Source: Chrysopilus asiliformis (taxonomy: Eukaryota > Arthropoda > Insecta > Diptera > Rhagionidae). From it: a DNA stretch of 64,000 bases. The position numbers were made by a program, and so were the translations under genes. Shown in pieces: positions 10,272 through 21,069 of the stretch. Where the stretch lies: assembly GCA_964034945.1 (NCBI GenBank), contig OZ035962.1:69082274-69146273 (forward strand). Direction: 5' to 3'. A model generated the notes under the pieces. It did not search any database. It was not told the origin of the DNA and was given only the letters and a program-made list of their open reading frames with translations. The stretch's first letter is position 1. Each line of letters begins with the position of its first letter.

Positions 10272-11176
10272 ACACATGGATCAATAAGTCCCGAGACTAA
10301 CCTAGAGATGACGCTCGTAGTAAACCAGTAACCACGTCTTTCTAGAGTACTAACCTTTGCTTGAAACGTGTCAAAATTTTAAGTCGATCGGACCAGAAAC
10401 AGCTGAGTTATCGAGGTTGGAGTAAAGTCGTTTTGTAGTTTGTTTAAAAAATGGAAAAAACCGAGTTTCGTGTTCTGATAAAACATTGTTTTTTAATGGA
10501 TAAAAACACCGTGCAAGCGAAACAATGGATTGAAAAATGTTACCCGGACTCTTGTCCATCAAAAGCAACGATTTGTCGGTGGTTTGCCGAGTTTAAACGT
10601 GGTCGTACCGACACAAATGACGCGGAACGCTCGGGTAGACCTGTGGAAGCCGTTACACCGGAAAATGTGAGTGAAGTGACAAAAATTATAATGAAAGATC
10701 GTAAAGTGAAGCTCCGTGAGATTGCTGAGATAACACAGATATCATATGGAAGTGCATTTACTATCCTTCATGAAAAATTGAGCATGAAAAAGGTTTTTTC
10801 CAAGTGGGTGCCGCGATTGCTTTCGATGAAACAAAAACAGCAACGAGTCGATGATTCAGAAAGCTGTTTATCGCTATTTACTCGCAATAAAAAAGATTTC
10901 TTGCGTCGTTGCGTGACCATGGACGAAACATGGATACATCACTACACTCCAGAGTCGAAGCGGCAGTCATCTGAGTGGCGCACAGCTGGCGAAAGCCGTC
11001 CGAAGCGTCCGAAAACGCAGCAGTCAGCTGGCAAAGTCATGGCGTCAGTTTTTTGGGATACGCATGGCGTGACGATTGTATCACCCTAAAAGGTGATTAT
11101 ATTGATGAATAAAAAAAAATTTTGCGAAAAAAATGTTGTTTTCATTGTTAGTCTCGGGACTTATTGATCCATGTGT
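10272..11176 (+). mobile_element. internally deleted mariner (mellifera-like)
   Basis: 905 bases with perfect 30-base TIRs (10272-10301 and 11147-11176) beginning ACACATGGATCAATAAGTCC and flanked by TA. A full mariner is about 1.3 kb; roughly 400 bases of the transposase gene are missing at about 11080-11087. It sits inside the 3' target duplication of the upstream SINE. Confidence 0.9.
10451..11089 (+). pseudogene. truncated mariner transposase
   Basis: The 212-residue ORF covers the N-terminal helix-turn-helix region (to about residue 110, with G-R-P at 62-64), the WVPRLL linker (109-114) and the first catalytic aspartate (M-D-E-T-W, D148), ending near residue 210. The second and third acidic residues of the D,D34D triad are gone. 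Immediately after the junction, in another frame (11086-11112), codons reading L-K-G-D-Y-I-D-E-stop recall the normal carboxyl end, so an internal deletion with frameshift joined the two. Family length is about 345 residues. It cannot be catalytic, though DNA binding might persist. Confidence 0.85.
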
Positions 11177-11182
11177 TACATT

Positions 11183-11804
11183 GATTGCCTTGGGTTTCTA
11201 AAATATTTTTCCACAGATACTTTTCATACAAATAAAATACAAAACCGATGGCGCAAATTTAGCGAAATGTTTTATTTGTTTCAACTGCTTTTTCGTTGAA
11301 TCTAATGACAATTATCCCTCGATGTAGTCAAATTTGTTCGAAAGTTATCGAGTTCACAGATGGACAAACAGGCATAAATCTAAATATTTCGCCATCTCAA
11401 ACACACTATTTTTTAATGTCATAAATTACTAAAACATCACATTTTTTGCCAAAACAGCTGCAGTTGCCTTTTACAAAGACGTTAAACCATATTAATTTCC
11501 ATTATATCTCATCCGGACATGATGAAATTAAAAGAAAATTTTCTATATTGGCTAAATATAGATTTACTAAAAGTATGTGTTGGGAATTCCCTTTCTCTTG
11601 TTGTACACTGAAAAAAAGGAATGTTCGTCACAAACGAGATTTGACGCAAACAATAAGAATATTTATTACAAACAATACAAAAAATTTTTATGGTGACCAA
11701 TAATAATGGTTATCTGCAACATTTATTGTTTAGAATAAACATTTAGTGTTTCGTTTAAACATTTTATAATTAAAGTGTTTGATACAACTACTCCTCCTAA
11801 ACAC
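11183..11804. other. no gene recognised
   Basis: AT-rich; short ORFs on both strands at 11446-11703 share the same bases and show no domain. No repeat boundary seen. Confidence 0.4.
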
Positions 11805-11807
11805 TTA

Positions 11808-11940
11808 GGCCCGTTTGCTGAAACAAGTCATAACAATTTAAGTTGTGCTTAGCCTACTTAAGCCGTAGAAATTCTGGGTCTTAAATAATTTAAGTTGAAC
11901 ATGAACATAAGACGCTATGACTTGTTTCAGCAAACGGGCC
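11808..11940. mobile_element. Tourist-like (PIF/Harbinger) MITE
   Basis: 133 bases, perfect TIR GGCCCGTTTGCTGAAACAAG onward of about 25 bases, flanked by TTA on both sides (11805-11807 and 11941-11943), the TWA target of PIF/Harbinger. Confidence 0.8.
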
Positions 11941-11943
11941 TTA

Positions 11944-12832
11944 ATGTTCCTATCAAATATTCCATTACGAGGTAAAAATGTTTGGCACTAATACTAATTG
12001 TTTACCTCGCCAATATTTCGGAAGTTCACTTCAAATTATATTTCACCACATACAGATTTGAAAATATGCTCAACATATTCATTTTTAAAACACTTTTCCT
12101 TAATTACACTAGCACAGTTTTTAAAAATCAATATTTACACTATTTTTCACTAAAACTAAACGTCCACTCACTACTAACACTTTTTCACTATTTGAATTTT
12201 CTCGACCATATGATTTTTTTCCAACATGACCAAAAGCCCAAAAATTATCAAATAATATTATTAAAGAAATCGTATAGTTGAAAAATTTTGAAATAATTAA
12301 TCTTGTCATGTACGAATAACATTGACATTTAGGATTAATTCTAGGATCAAATAAATCCGTTTCAGGGTTAAATTTAGAGTTATAACTCAGCAGACAAACC
12401 TCACAAAGTATAAATGGTTCGAATAAACTTTTCCTCTATAGTATAATTTACAAATAAAGGAATTATCCCCAGTTGACTTATATAGAGAAATTTGAACCCT
12501 CCGCCCTCGTCCACATCCTTCGTGGTCAGGTCAGTGGCAGAGATCATTGCGTCACTCTGAAGAGATCCAACAATTGATTCTCGGGATAGAGACTTGATGT
12601 ATCCTTTCCAAAAATCTTTTCCGATTCCTCATTGTTTTCATTAAAATTCAATTTCTTTGTATTATTCAATTGTGGCCATGAGAAATCTGGTACTTGAATA
12701 GAAATGGTTTCGATAAAAGCAAGAATATTCCAATATGACCAAAAACCCTTTTTCACTAACTCAACAAAATTGCAATTTTTTGTTTGATTTAATAAACAAG
12801 AATTATTTGCAGCAAAGGAAAATTATTTATCA
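11944..12832. other. no gene recognised
   Basis: AT-rich; the 99-, 62- and 70-residue ORFs here are low-complexity and mutually overlapping. No support for a gene. Confidence 0.4.
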
Positions 12833-13564
12833 CTAAAGGTACGGTCAAACGATATGATCATTGCTCAGTTTTATGAGCAAAAATATGTGCCCAACGGTAT
12901 CATATCATATGAACATCATATTGTTGTGCTCAGTCGACTGAGCATCAGGCATTTAATTTAAACTGAGCAAGTCGTACTCAGACGTTTGAGCACGGCATTG
13001 TCATATTGTCTGAACACTGTCCAAAAAGTATATGAGCAGTTTTGGACATTTTAAAAACGAACTGAGCACTCTATGACAACTGAGCATGGGGGAAATTACA
13101 GAAGTGCTCAGTTGTCAAATTTGTGTTAATATTTCCATTTACGGTTTTATTACAAATATTTTCGCGTGATCTGTAGTTTCTGTTTTTATTTTGGTTTTGC
13201 TTTTTATATGTATTTTTGTATATTTTTATTCCGTTAATTTATTTTGTGTATTGTGTTTAGAAAAATGGATATTGAAGGCTGCGACACTGCGACGAGTTTC
13301 GAATCGGAGAATTGTGTTTCAGCGGAGCCCCAAATCAATCTTAACGTCACACAGCCCCTAATAAAAAAAATAGGAAGCAAAATAGGGCAAGGGTTCAGAG
13401 TGACTGACGATGTGGATGCTCATATTTGTCAACTGAGCACAGCCTTCATATCGTCTGAACACCTTTCATATGCCGTATGAGCATATGAGCAACTGAAGCT
13501 AAAAAGCATCATATTTGTATGTTCATAAAACTGAGCAGTGTTCATATCGTCTGACCGTAACTTA
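12833..13564 (+). mobile_element. motif-dense TIR element, copy 2
   Basis: The ends AAGGTACGGTCAAACGATAT (left) and its near inverse (right, ATATCGTCTGACCGTAACTT) form a TIR of about 50 bases that continues into TGCTCAGTTTTATGA. The interior is filled with TGCTCA/TGAGCA and TGTTCA/TGAACA palindromes. Same family as 1-820, but with TGCTCA largely replacing TGTTCA. A short ORF lies at 13265-13480. No clear target duplication. Confidence 0.65.
13265..13480 (+). CDS. unrecognised short ORF in motif-dense element
   Basis: The ATG at 13265 (context AAAATGG) opens 71 codons starting M-D-I-E-G-C-D-T-A-T. The first 54 or so residues have balanced composition, whereas the last part runs into the right-hand motif array. 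It could be the N-terminal remnant of a transposase. No domain recognised, and an intact longer relative is needed to confirm it. Confidence 0.3.
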   Translation: MDIEGCDTATSFESENCVSAEPQINLNVTQPLIKKIGSKIGQGFRVTDDVDAHICQLSTAFISSEHLSYAV

Positions 13565-13628
13565 ACAATTTCCACAATCATAGTTGACCTTAAATATTTT
13601 TGTGTTTTTCACGAACTACTTAAATTTA

Positions 13629-13720
13629 AGTTACGCGGTACTTGAGTTACGCGGTACTTGAGTTACGCGGTACTTGAGTTACGCGGTACTTGAGTTACGC
13701 GGTACTTGAGTTAGGCGGTT
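13629..13720. repeat. 16-base minisatellite
   Basis: Five tandem units of AGTTACGCGGTACTTG followed by a diverged sixth. Related words occur at 14030-14060. Confidence 0.9.
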
Positions 13721-13749
13721 TTGGAGCAATTTTTATTTAAAAAGAAAAT

Positions 13750-13922
13750 ACAGTAGAATCCCGATAATTCGTATTTCAAGGGACCAGCAAATTCATACGA
13801 ATTAGCGGGATATACGAATTATCGGGGTACGAATTATCGGGATTTTTTCAAGGGACCAGCAAATTCATACGAATTAACGGGATATACGAGTTATCGGGGT
13901 ACGAATTATCGGGATTCTACTG
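13750..13922. mobile_element. pogo-like MITE with internal duplication
   Basis: 173 bases, TIR CAGTAGAATCCCGATAATTC, flanked by TA (13748-13749, 13923-13924). A 73-base unit is duplicated (from 13776 and 13849). The ends resemble pogo/Tigger-type TIRs starting CAGT. Confidence 0.75.
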
Positions 13923-14073
13923 TATATAATTAATATATGAAGGTTTTTATATAAAAAAGATAATAGGTATTTCACAATATGTATTTCAACTAATCCTGAG
14001 TCTCCACTTACTCGATTTCGACTTACGCAGAACCAATTAACCGCGTAACTCGAGGGTTACCTGCACGGCAAAA

Positions 14074-14406
14074 AATCTTGGAGTATTTTTCAATCCAAAA
14101 ATTATATTGACGAAATCTTAATACATATTTTGGATTGGAATTTAATACATGCGAATTTTTGAAAATATTTTAGCCTTTTTTGCAGCAATATTTGAAAAGT
14201 TTTTTATTATGTATCGAACTTAAGTACTTTTAACATTGATGTCTACAATTTAATCAAAATTTTAGACTTTAATACTGAATTAAACCAAAAATAAATTTAT
14301 AAAAATTTCCAATCCATATTATTGGATTAGAATTTTCCATTGGATTACATATAAGTCCAGCGTAATCCAGTTTTGATTGGAATTCACTCCAAGATTTTTT
14401 GCCGTG
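14074..14406. mobile_element. CACGG(C/T)AAAAA-type MITE with TTGGATT array
   Basis: 333 bases, perfect 21-base TIR beginning CACGGCAAAAAATCTTGGAG. The interior contains eight or more TTGGATT/AATCCAA words. The end sequence resembles 52106-53330. The TG flank on both sides is too short to be informative. Confidence 0.65.
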
Positions 14407-15779
14407 TGTATAATTATTTCCAAGAAAAAATATAGTATTTCTAATAAATATTTTAAAGTTTGTAAATGGCTTCATTAAAAGGGTTTGTCACAGAACGCAA
14501 AAAGTGTTTAGGACAACCCCAAATATTTCAATCTGAACAAAAATTGTTTTTTTTTAAATATTCAGTGTTTGGAATAAACATTATTAAACAATAATTGTTG
14601 TCAACGAATATTTCCCGTTTGCTATCAAAAGAAATTCTTTTACATAAACATATAATTATAGATGTTCGCAAACAGTCTCTTTTTTCAGTGTAATGCTTTT
14701 AAAATGCATAGACTTCTTCAGTGTATTTCAGAATGTGTTGAGCACTTTAAAAAACGTCTTTCTGATGTCAACTTTAAAAAATATTCGCTAGCAATGACTA
14801 TTCCAAATATAAAAGTGACATATGGTGGCCGATGCAAAGAAGCATCGCATTGGATAAAGCATAGCTCAACTCTTAAGTCTTTTAAGCCGTTATAAAGGAT
14901 TTGGGGATATGGAATGAAATTGCTTGAAAAATTTAACAAATGTGCAAGCCATAAGATACTAGATTTTCGATTTTGCACAATTATGCCGATGAATTGCATA
15001 CTTGAAGATGTGTTTGCGATGCATGAAAACCAAAAATAACATAAATTGAAAATGCACGGAGATTCAGAGTTCATGTATTTGAACTTTCATTGGTGCTACA
15101 ATTTAAATTCGGCTTGGATCTTCCTTGGAATAGCACGACACGAGTAATTTCTATTTTTGAGTTTATCAAGATTTTCTCGGTTTCTTCGACCAAGTACAGA
15201 AGTGAAAAATTTCGTTTGTGTCACAATCGGACATTTTCTCCCATCTCAAAAGGGTTGGAGTGGTTTTTAAGTTCGCATTATTTATTTTAACTGAAATTCT
15301 AAATTTTGCGAATATGCTCGCCTGGCACGCATACTGATACACAAATGAAAGGCCTCGGCTGCCATTTATCTTTGGTTGACTGAAATAAAAGCAAAATTTA
15401 TTTATATGCGAGAGAATTTTTTAGGGTTAATCACCTCAGTGGAGGTTATTTTGAGTTAATTATCTTCACATGGGGCGAAATTGTTTTATTTTTGATATTT
15501 AGAACCATATAGTACTCGTAATTAGATGGAAGAGTCCAAAAAACTATCTCAAACATTTAGATTTTAATGATTATTGCTAAATGCGCCACGACATGCCAAC
15601 TATTACCATAATACAACAACTGACATTTTTTCATTAAAATAAATGCAATTAACAGACAGTACGGATTTCTTGGTTTTTATCGGGTTCTTTGAGTACCATA
15701 AAAAGATTGTACTACCCTATAAATACAATAAAAAAACATAAGAATAGCTATAATTTCCAAGGGGCTACAGTTAAATACT
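14407..15779. other. no gene recognised
   Basis: AT-rich; overlapping short ORFs at 14662-15290 on both strands have no recognisable domain. Confidence 0.4.
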
Positions 15780-16135
15780 CTATATGAGAACAAACCAAAC
15801 TTTAATAAAATTTCATTCGTGTTGTGGAAAGGGGAAAGAGGGGCCCGATTGGATTTTGATCTATGGAAAAGTGATGGAAAATAATATTCTAAAAAAATTT
15901 GGTCCTCATAAATTTTTCAATACAACGCACCGTATAAAATAATTTCATTCAATGAAAATCGTATAAAATAATTCCATTTATATTGGGGATTGTACGGTTT
16001 TGTCCGTTCAAGAACTTAGCCCCACTTTTTGCGAGAAATTTAACTGTGTAAAATTTTAAGTCTCTACCTCAGTCCCTTCGAAAGTTATTATGTTCACGGA
16101 CAGACAGACAGATGGTCGGACAGCGGAAATAAAAA
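15780..16135 (-). repeat. diverged Helentron-type fragment (subfamily II)
   Basis: Read on the minus strand it contains a short (GTCY)n tract, a relative of GAGCTAGAGACTTGAAATTTT and a relative of the 'expressed near AATCCAATCGG' block found at 31590-31985. Much diverged. Confidence 0.4.
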
Positions 16136-17556
16136 TCTTCTGTTATCACCCTTATTTACACCCTTATTTATTTTTACCTTTCTTGTGCCCGGGAGAAACA
16201 AACTGGTGCTGTTAAAAGTCGGGATTTCCTGGAACCTAATATCCGTTAATTACCAACTCCCGCCCAGCTTTTCCCCACATAAGGGACGATGTAACAACCA
16301 AGTTCCCAAAATACTATAAAACTGAGTAACTGTGATTTTTTTTTTGCGGAATTGGGGCCCTGGGTGTCCATTCGCTTTCTATGAAAACTGAAATGAAAAG
16401 GTTTTCCTGTGAAAAGTATACGTTTCCGAATCTAGTTTACTGTAAAAGTGTTAAACACAAAATTTAATTTCATTTCAATCTTTTCTAGAACCGTGAAAAG
16501 AGGCTGTGAATAATATTGTCAAAGACTTTTTCACTTTCATTTTTTAATAGAACGCAAATCGACCCACCGGTCTCACTATAAAAACAACCTATGGCCTATT
16601 TCAACAACTTATAAATTTGTATTTACAAGTTTTTTACAAGTAATTTTTGACAAAACTTGTGAATTGTTGGCTTATTTTGCTTTAGTGCAAATAACCATCA
16701 GCAACCAAAGTTTATCGCTGTGGACTATACAGATTCCCCGCAGCAGTAAACTAAAAAAAAATTTGTTCATTGAAAAGAAACATGTTACAAAAAATTTCAC
16801 TCTAGAAACAAATCTGATGCTGCCAAGAACCAAAGTTCCTCTTTAAAATTCTTTCGCTATACAAAATTAGTAGACAAAGCGCAACATTTTCTTTTTTTTG
16901 ACAGATAAATCCAAGAGTTAAATGTAAATCAAGTTTATTATTTGCCTCTAAACTTGAAAAAAATGTCACATTACCTTTTATTATATTTTTAGGTATATTT
17001 CGTATTTCTCGTCGTTCATTGTTAAAAACACCAAAACATTTTTCTGTGTAATTTCGACTAGAAAAAGTAATAAGGGCCAAGTAGTTTTTTTTATGTGGAT
17101 AAATAGTTTGCTTGACAAAAAATTGCCTTCACTCAAGTAAACTTTTTTTCTCAGTACGATTGTCCACTCCTCCCACACAGCTCGTTTTTCCGTCGGATTG
17201 TGGGCACCAAGTCATCTTCCGTCCGCCATGTTTGTGTTTATCACTTCCCTGATTAGTTGGTGTCTGAACTATTGTAAAAAAAATTGTGTACTGTGTAACG
17301 TGACCTATGTTTGGGGAACAAAAACAAGATCTCCGGGGTATGTCCTTTCATCATAGAAACCTATAAAGATCACCCTGGAGCCCGACCGTCAGCCACCTGC
17401 TATGGCACGCTTGCGGTTATTTGGCTAAAGAACGATTGCGATTGCGACTGCAATTACGATTGAGCTTCCTAGGTCAATAATATCAAAGGTTTCATGACCC
17501 TATCGTTGAAAGCTTTGAACTCATAGATCGAAAAGCCTCAATCATAATCACAATCG
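16136..17556. other. no gene recognised
   Basis: AT-rich sequence with short unsupported ORFs. A small less AT-rich patch at 17150-17240 has no clear coding or promoter structure. Confidence 0.35.
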
Positions 17557-17657
17557 TTAAGCCGCCCCTACACGTTCAATCTTGCAGTCAATCATGCTGT
17601 CACAACAAAAAGCTTATTTGCACTAGACGCTCAATCATGCACGCAAGCATCACTTAT

Positions 17658-18434
17658 CAGTGTTGCACTTTTAGTACAATCGTAATAGATTTAGTACATT
17701 TCAAGCTCTAAAAATACCTATTACTTACGTATGCCATTTTTAGCCAAATCTAGTACATTTGGACCCAAACTCAAAATGTATGGATTCTTTCATTATAAAC
17801 AAATTTTAATTTTGATTTGTGATTTTAAAAGAGAATCTACCTCTCTCTTTTGGAATCTAGTATCCTTTTTCGTGAATCTAGTTTATTGTACTCATCATAA
17901 AATGCCATACGTATATAGCCTATTTGCTTGTCCCATCCCTGTTGACATCTTTTACCAGTTGTTCGTTATTCGTTTGCGTTAAAATTGCTTTTCAGAATGG
18001 CATTGTACAGGTAAATTTTGTTTGGTTATGATGTAAGTCCAAAAAACCTAAAAGACATCTCTTAAGGCATTTTAAAAGGGTCAAGCCTAACGGAAGCGAT
18101 GAGCTGCCACTAGAGCCACTGCCCCCAAAGTCCCCCACGGATCAAGAAAACGAGATCCCGTGGTAAGTCAAACCCAAAATTTTTCTTAAAAGTTTGCAAG
18201 TTATGCCGCTTTTTCTTTCTTTCTTCAGTCTGACGAAAGAAAACAAAAAGTGTTACGTCCAAAAATTCCGCAAAGAATGGTTGCAACAGTTTTCTTGGGT
18301 AAAGGATAGGGCTGAATCAGCCTATTGCAAAGTGTGCTCAACAATTATTACTGGCGGATTAACAATCTATTACATTTAGTACATTTTAGACAGGCAATTT
18401 ATTACTTTTCAAAAAAATGAAAGTGCAACACTGT
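17658..18434 (+). mobile_element. hAT element with BED-finger exon
   Basis: 777 bases, TIR CAGTGTTGCACTTT, and a perfect 8-base target duplication TCACTTAT (17650-17657 and 18435-18442). TTTAGTACA words cluster at both ends. It carries the N-terminal part of a transposase gene only. Confidence 0.9.
18070..18379 (+). pseudogene. N-terminal fragment of hAT transposase (zinc-finger exon)
   Basis: An exon ending near 18159 (reading about G-S-D-E-L-P-L-E-P-L-P-P-K-S) appears spliced through GTAAGT to an acceptor CAG at 18226-18228. The junction codon TG|T keeps the frame into L-T-K-E-N-K-K-C-Y-V-Q-K-F-R-K-E-W-L. The pattern C-Y-x-Q-K-F-R-x-E-W-L, then A-Y-C-K-V-C 20-30 residues later, is the BED-type finger at the start of one insect hAT transposase group. 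The frame then runs into the element's right end and stops at 18377-18379, so the RNase-H-like domain is absent. Confidence 0.65.
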
Positions 18435-18866
18435 CACTTATTTGGAAACAGCCAAACCGACAGCACACAACACTTAATATAAATTCAAAAAAAAATTATA
18501 TAAAACAACACTTAATATAAATTTAAAAAATCTTTGTTCTTATATTTTTCACTTTTCGTCATTCACAACTCACTTCTTTGTCGATATAACTCGAAAAAGG
18601 ATTCCCAAAAAACTATCTTTTATATGCGACACCTTTTCACTACAAAAAATTACACTGAAATGACGAATTGATTGACAGCATCGCCATACACGTTCAAGCA
18701 TGCTGTGATTCAAAAAGCTCCCTTGAAAAATATCAAAATGATTTTGATATTGACCAGCATGCTGTCAATCATGGAATTTTGCATGACAGCATCACCATGG
18801 ACGTTCAAAATGCTGTCACAGCATGCGATGATTGACTGCAAGATTGAACGTGTAGGGAGCGCTTAA

Positions 18867-19957
18867 CTGTCGCTCCCTTTACAATCAAAATTTGTAACCA
18901 CTACACATTAAAATACAGCACCGATTCCAACTCCAAAGCACGTTTGTAACCGCAACACACAAGCATTACAGCACACAATAAAAGGTCGATTATAGGCCTA
19001 CGCTGTTAAAGCCAATCTGTGTGATGAGCCAGCCGAGCCACTAGCTGATGATGCTTGCTCTAGATTTATATAGTAACTCTAAACACGATGTTACAAAAAT
19101 TAAGGTCTATGCTTGAAAGCGCAATCAATAATACCCGCATACAGAGCTTACAACAAAAGATTACGATTTTTATTTCGAAATTAAATTTTCGATGTCACAC
19201 ACATCCCATGTATAGTGCATATTTTTACTTACGTAAATAAGAAACTCCTTAATTCGGACTTTTTTTCTTTTTTTTACCCTCGATAAGTCGTAATCCCGCT
19301 AATTTGAATATCCCGATAACTCGTATTTTTCCGTCGGTCCCATGAAATACGATTTATCGGATAAGATAAATTGCTTCACTTCAGTTCTCCTACCCAGAAA
19401 TCATTAAAAGCTTCTATATATTGTTATAGAGCGGGAGCCGTAGAACAAAAAATAACAACGAATAGTTGACGGGATGAAATATGTTTGAATACCTGGATCT
19501 TGATCTAACTAAGAAAAAATTCTTCTACGGCGACCTTCCAAAGTGGTGCTAAATGAGCGACAGATCGTGATTTATACCGCGGTTTCGTTGTTAAAAAAAA
19601 ACGACGAGTTAACGGGACAAAATTTATTGCAGGATCTAGATCTTGATCCAACTAAGAAAAAAATGTTCTACGGCAACCTTGTAAGGGGTGCTAAAATGGG
19701 TGACAGATCGCGATAAATGACATACGTTTTACTATTTTGGCAAGAGTTCAGTTTAGCGACAATTACGCTACAGATTTTTGGTGTATAGGGAGGGATAGAG
19801 GGAGGCTACCCCTATCCAAAATGGGTATTTTTAGCCGTCGCTCGCCCCCCTTGTCCCCTCCAGGGGTCCTCAAACTTTGTATGAAACTTTTTTCTGGGGG
19901 GTAGTAGGGGGGTGTGTGGTACCTCAAATGAAAGGTAATGAAGAGTACATTCCAAAA
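18867..19957. other. no gene recognised
   Basis: Contains diverged pogo-like words (CCCGATAACTCGTATTT near 19310) and a partial duplication of 'aaaacaacga...gatctagatcttgatc' text at 19430-19720. No boundaries could be fixed and no ORF is supported. Confidence 0.35.
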
Positions 19958-20064
19958 ATATATAGCATGATGGGATTTCCCCCCTCACCCTTCGATTTAT
20001 ACCCCTTTTATTCCCTTCGTGGGGTAAATCGAAGGTGAGGGGGGAAATCCCATCATGCTATATA
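19958..20064. repeat. long near-perfect hairpin
   Basis: The arm starting TATATAGCATGATGGGATTT and running about 47 bases is repeated inverted after a loop of about 15 bases (TTTTATTCCCTTCGT region). Only one or two differences between arms. Confidence 0.9.
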
Positions 20065-20423
20065 TTACTACTAGCAATAGCAAATGCTTTTACTATTGCT
20101 TCAAACTTTAAGTATTGACTTGTTTTTTATTCACTCGACCCCATATATCACAGAGCTGGCTGTTGTTCTATTTTAATAATAAAGAGCTCAGTGTTAAAAA
20201 CCATTCTTAAAATTATTAAATTAACTAAAAGAACTTCGATTTCCGCATAATTTTACTTACTTTTGAATGCCACGTTTGCCAGCTTCGAAATGTCACTTTC
20301 AAATACGTGTGTTCGTGTTCTTTACATACAGTCCGCTCACGCACATATCAAGAAAAAATCGCGCAACAAAGCTTTGCTGGTCTAGACTGACTGCGACTAA
20401 ATCGCGGCGCGACTAACCCCTGA
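20065..20423. other. no gene recognised
   Basis: AT-rich to 20280, then mixed sequence; nothing supported. Confidence 0.35.
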
Positions 20424-20830
20424 AGCCCAATGAACGCAACGCGAACGCAACTAAAACGCACAAACTGACACGCAGCGCAACATTTCAGGGGCAGAGCCCA
20501 ATGGCATCTCGTGAAGTAGTACAAGTGACATCATATAAAGTGGTATAAAGTTGGCAAATTTACAAAAATGGATAATTTTGAAGCGATAATTTGCTTTGTT
20601 GGTCTTTATCTTTGTTATTTGTATGTTATTGCAGTCAGGCTATCAATTTTTCCTCGAATGACATTTCCCCAACCTCACTTTATGAACTGTCAACGCAGAA
20701 TTGCTGCGGCGAAGTTAGAAGTTTGCAAACTTTTGCGTTGTAGCTGCGTTCTCTGAGTTCACTTCAAATGATTTCTATGGAACAAATTTGTCAGTGACAG
20801 TTTGTGCGATCGCGTTGCGTTCATTGGGCT
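20424..20830. mobile_element. TIR element starting AGCCCAATGAACGCAACG
   Basis: About 22 bases at each end (AGCCCAATGAACGCAACGCGA) are perfect inverted repeats, extendable outward to CCTG(A/G). An ORF of 62 codons at 20568 (M-D-N-F-E-A) has no recognised domain. No clear target duplication. Confidence 0.6.
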
Positions 20831-20962
20831 CCAGGCATAAACTACTAAAAATCACTCATCCAAAGAGGCACTTAAGTCTATGTGTTGAGGAGCAACACTC
20901 CTAAATAGTTTATGGTCTAAAGTGATTTCTGGGCTGACTCAATAATACAAACTACATATCGG

Positions 20963-21066
20963 AACCAGAGGGCCTATTATCGAATACGATCGTAATCGTA
21001 ATGATCGGAACTTGTATGTTATTGTTAGTGTTTCCTACTTTTACGATCGTATTCAAAAATAGACCC
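20963..21066. mobile_element. short foldback MITE
   Basis: GGGCCTATTATCGAATACGA at the left and the near inverse of it at the right (ending ATAGACCCCC). Shares its design and GTTATTGTTAGTG centre with 22672-22798. Confidence 0.5.
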
Positions 21067-21069
21067 CCT

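Larger units (their letters stand above)
17561..18862. mobile_element. TTAA-flanked TIR element (piggyBac-like target) with nested hAT
   Basis: Flanked by TTAA (17557-17560 and 18863-18866). The TIR of about 35 bases starts GC(C/G)-(C)-CCTACACGTTC and continues AATCTTGCAGTCAATCAT. Many GCATGCTGTC/ATGATTGA words lie near the right end. The hAT 17658-18434 is inserted near the left end; without it the element is about 520 bases and non-coding. Confidence 0.7.

Noticed and set aside
13629..13720. CRISPR-like array
   Set aside because: 16-base units without spacers in insect DNA: a minisatellite.
17229..17354. Short ORF starting M-F-V-F-I-T-S-L-I-S-W in a less AT-rich patch
   Set aside because: Only 42 codons, no downstream splice or domain support.
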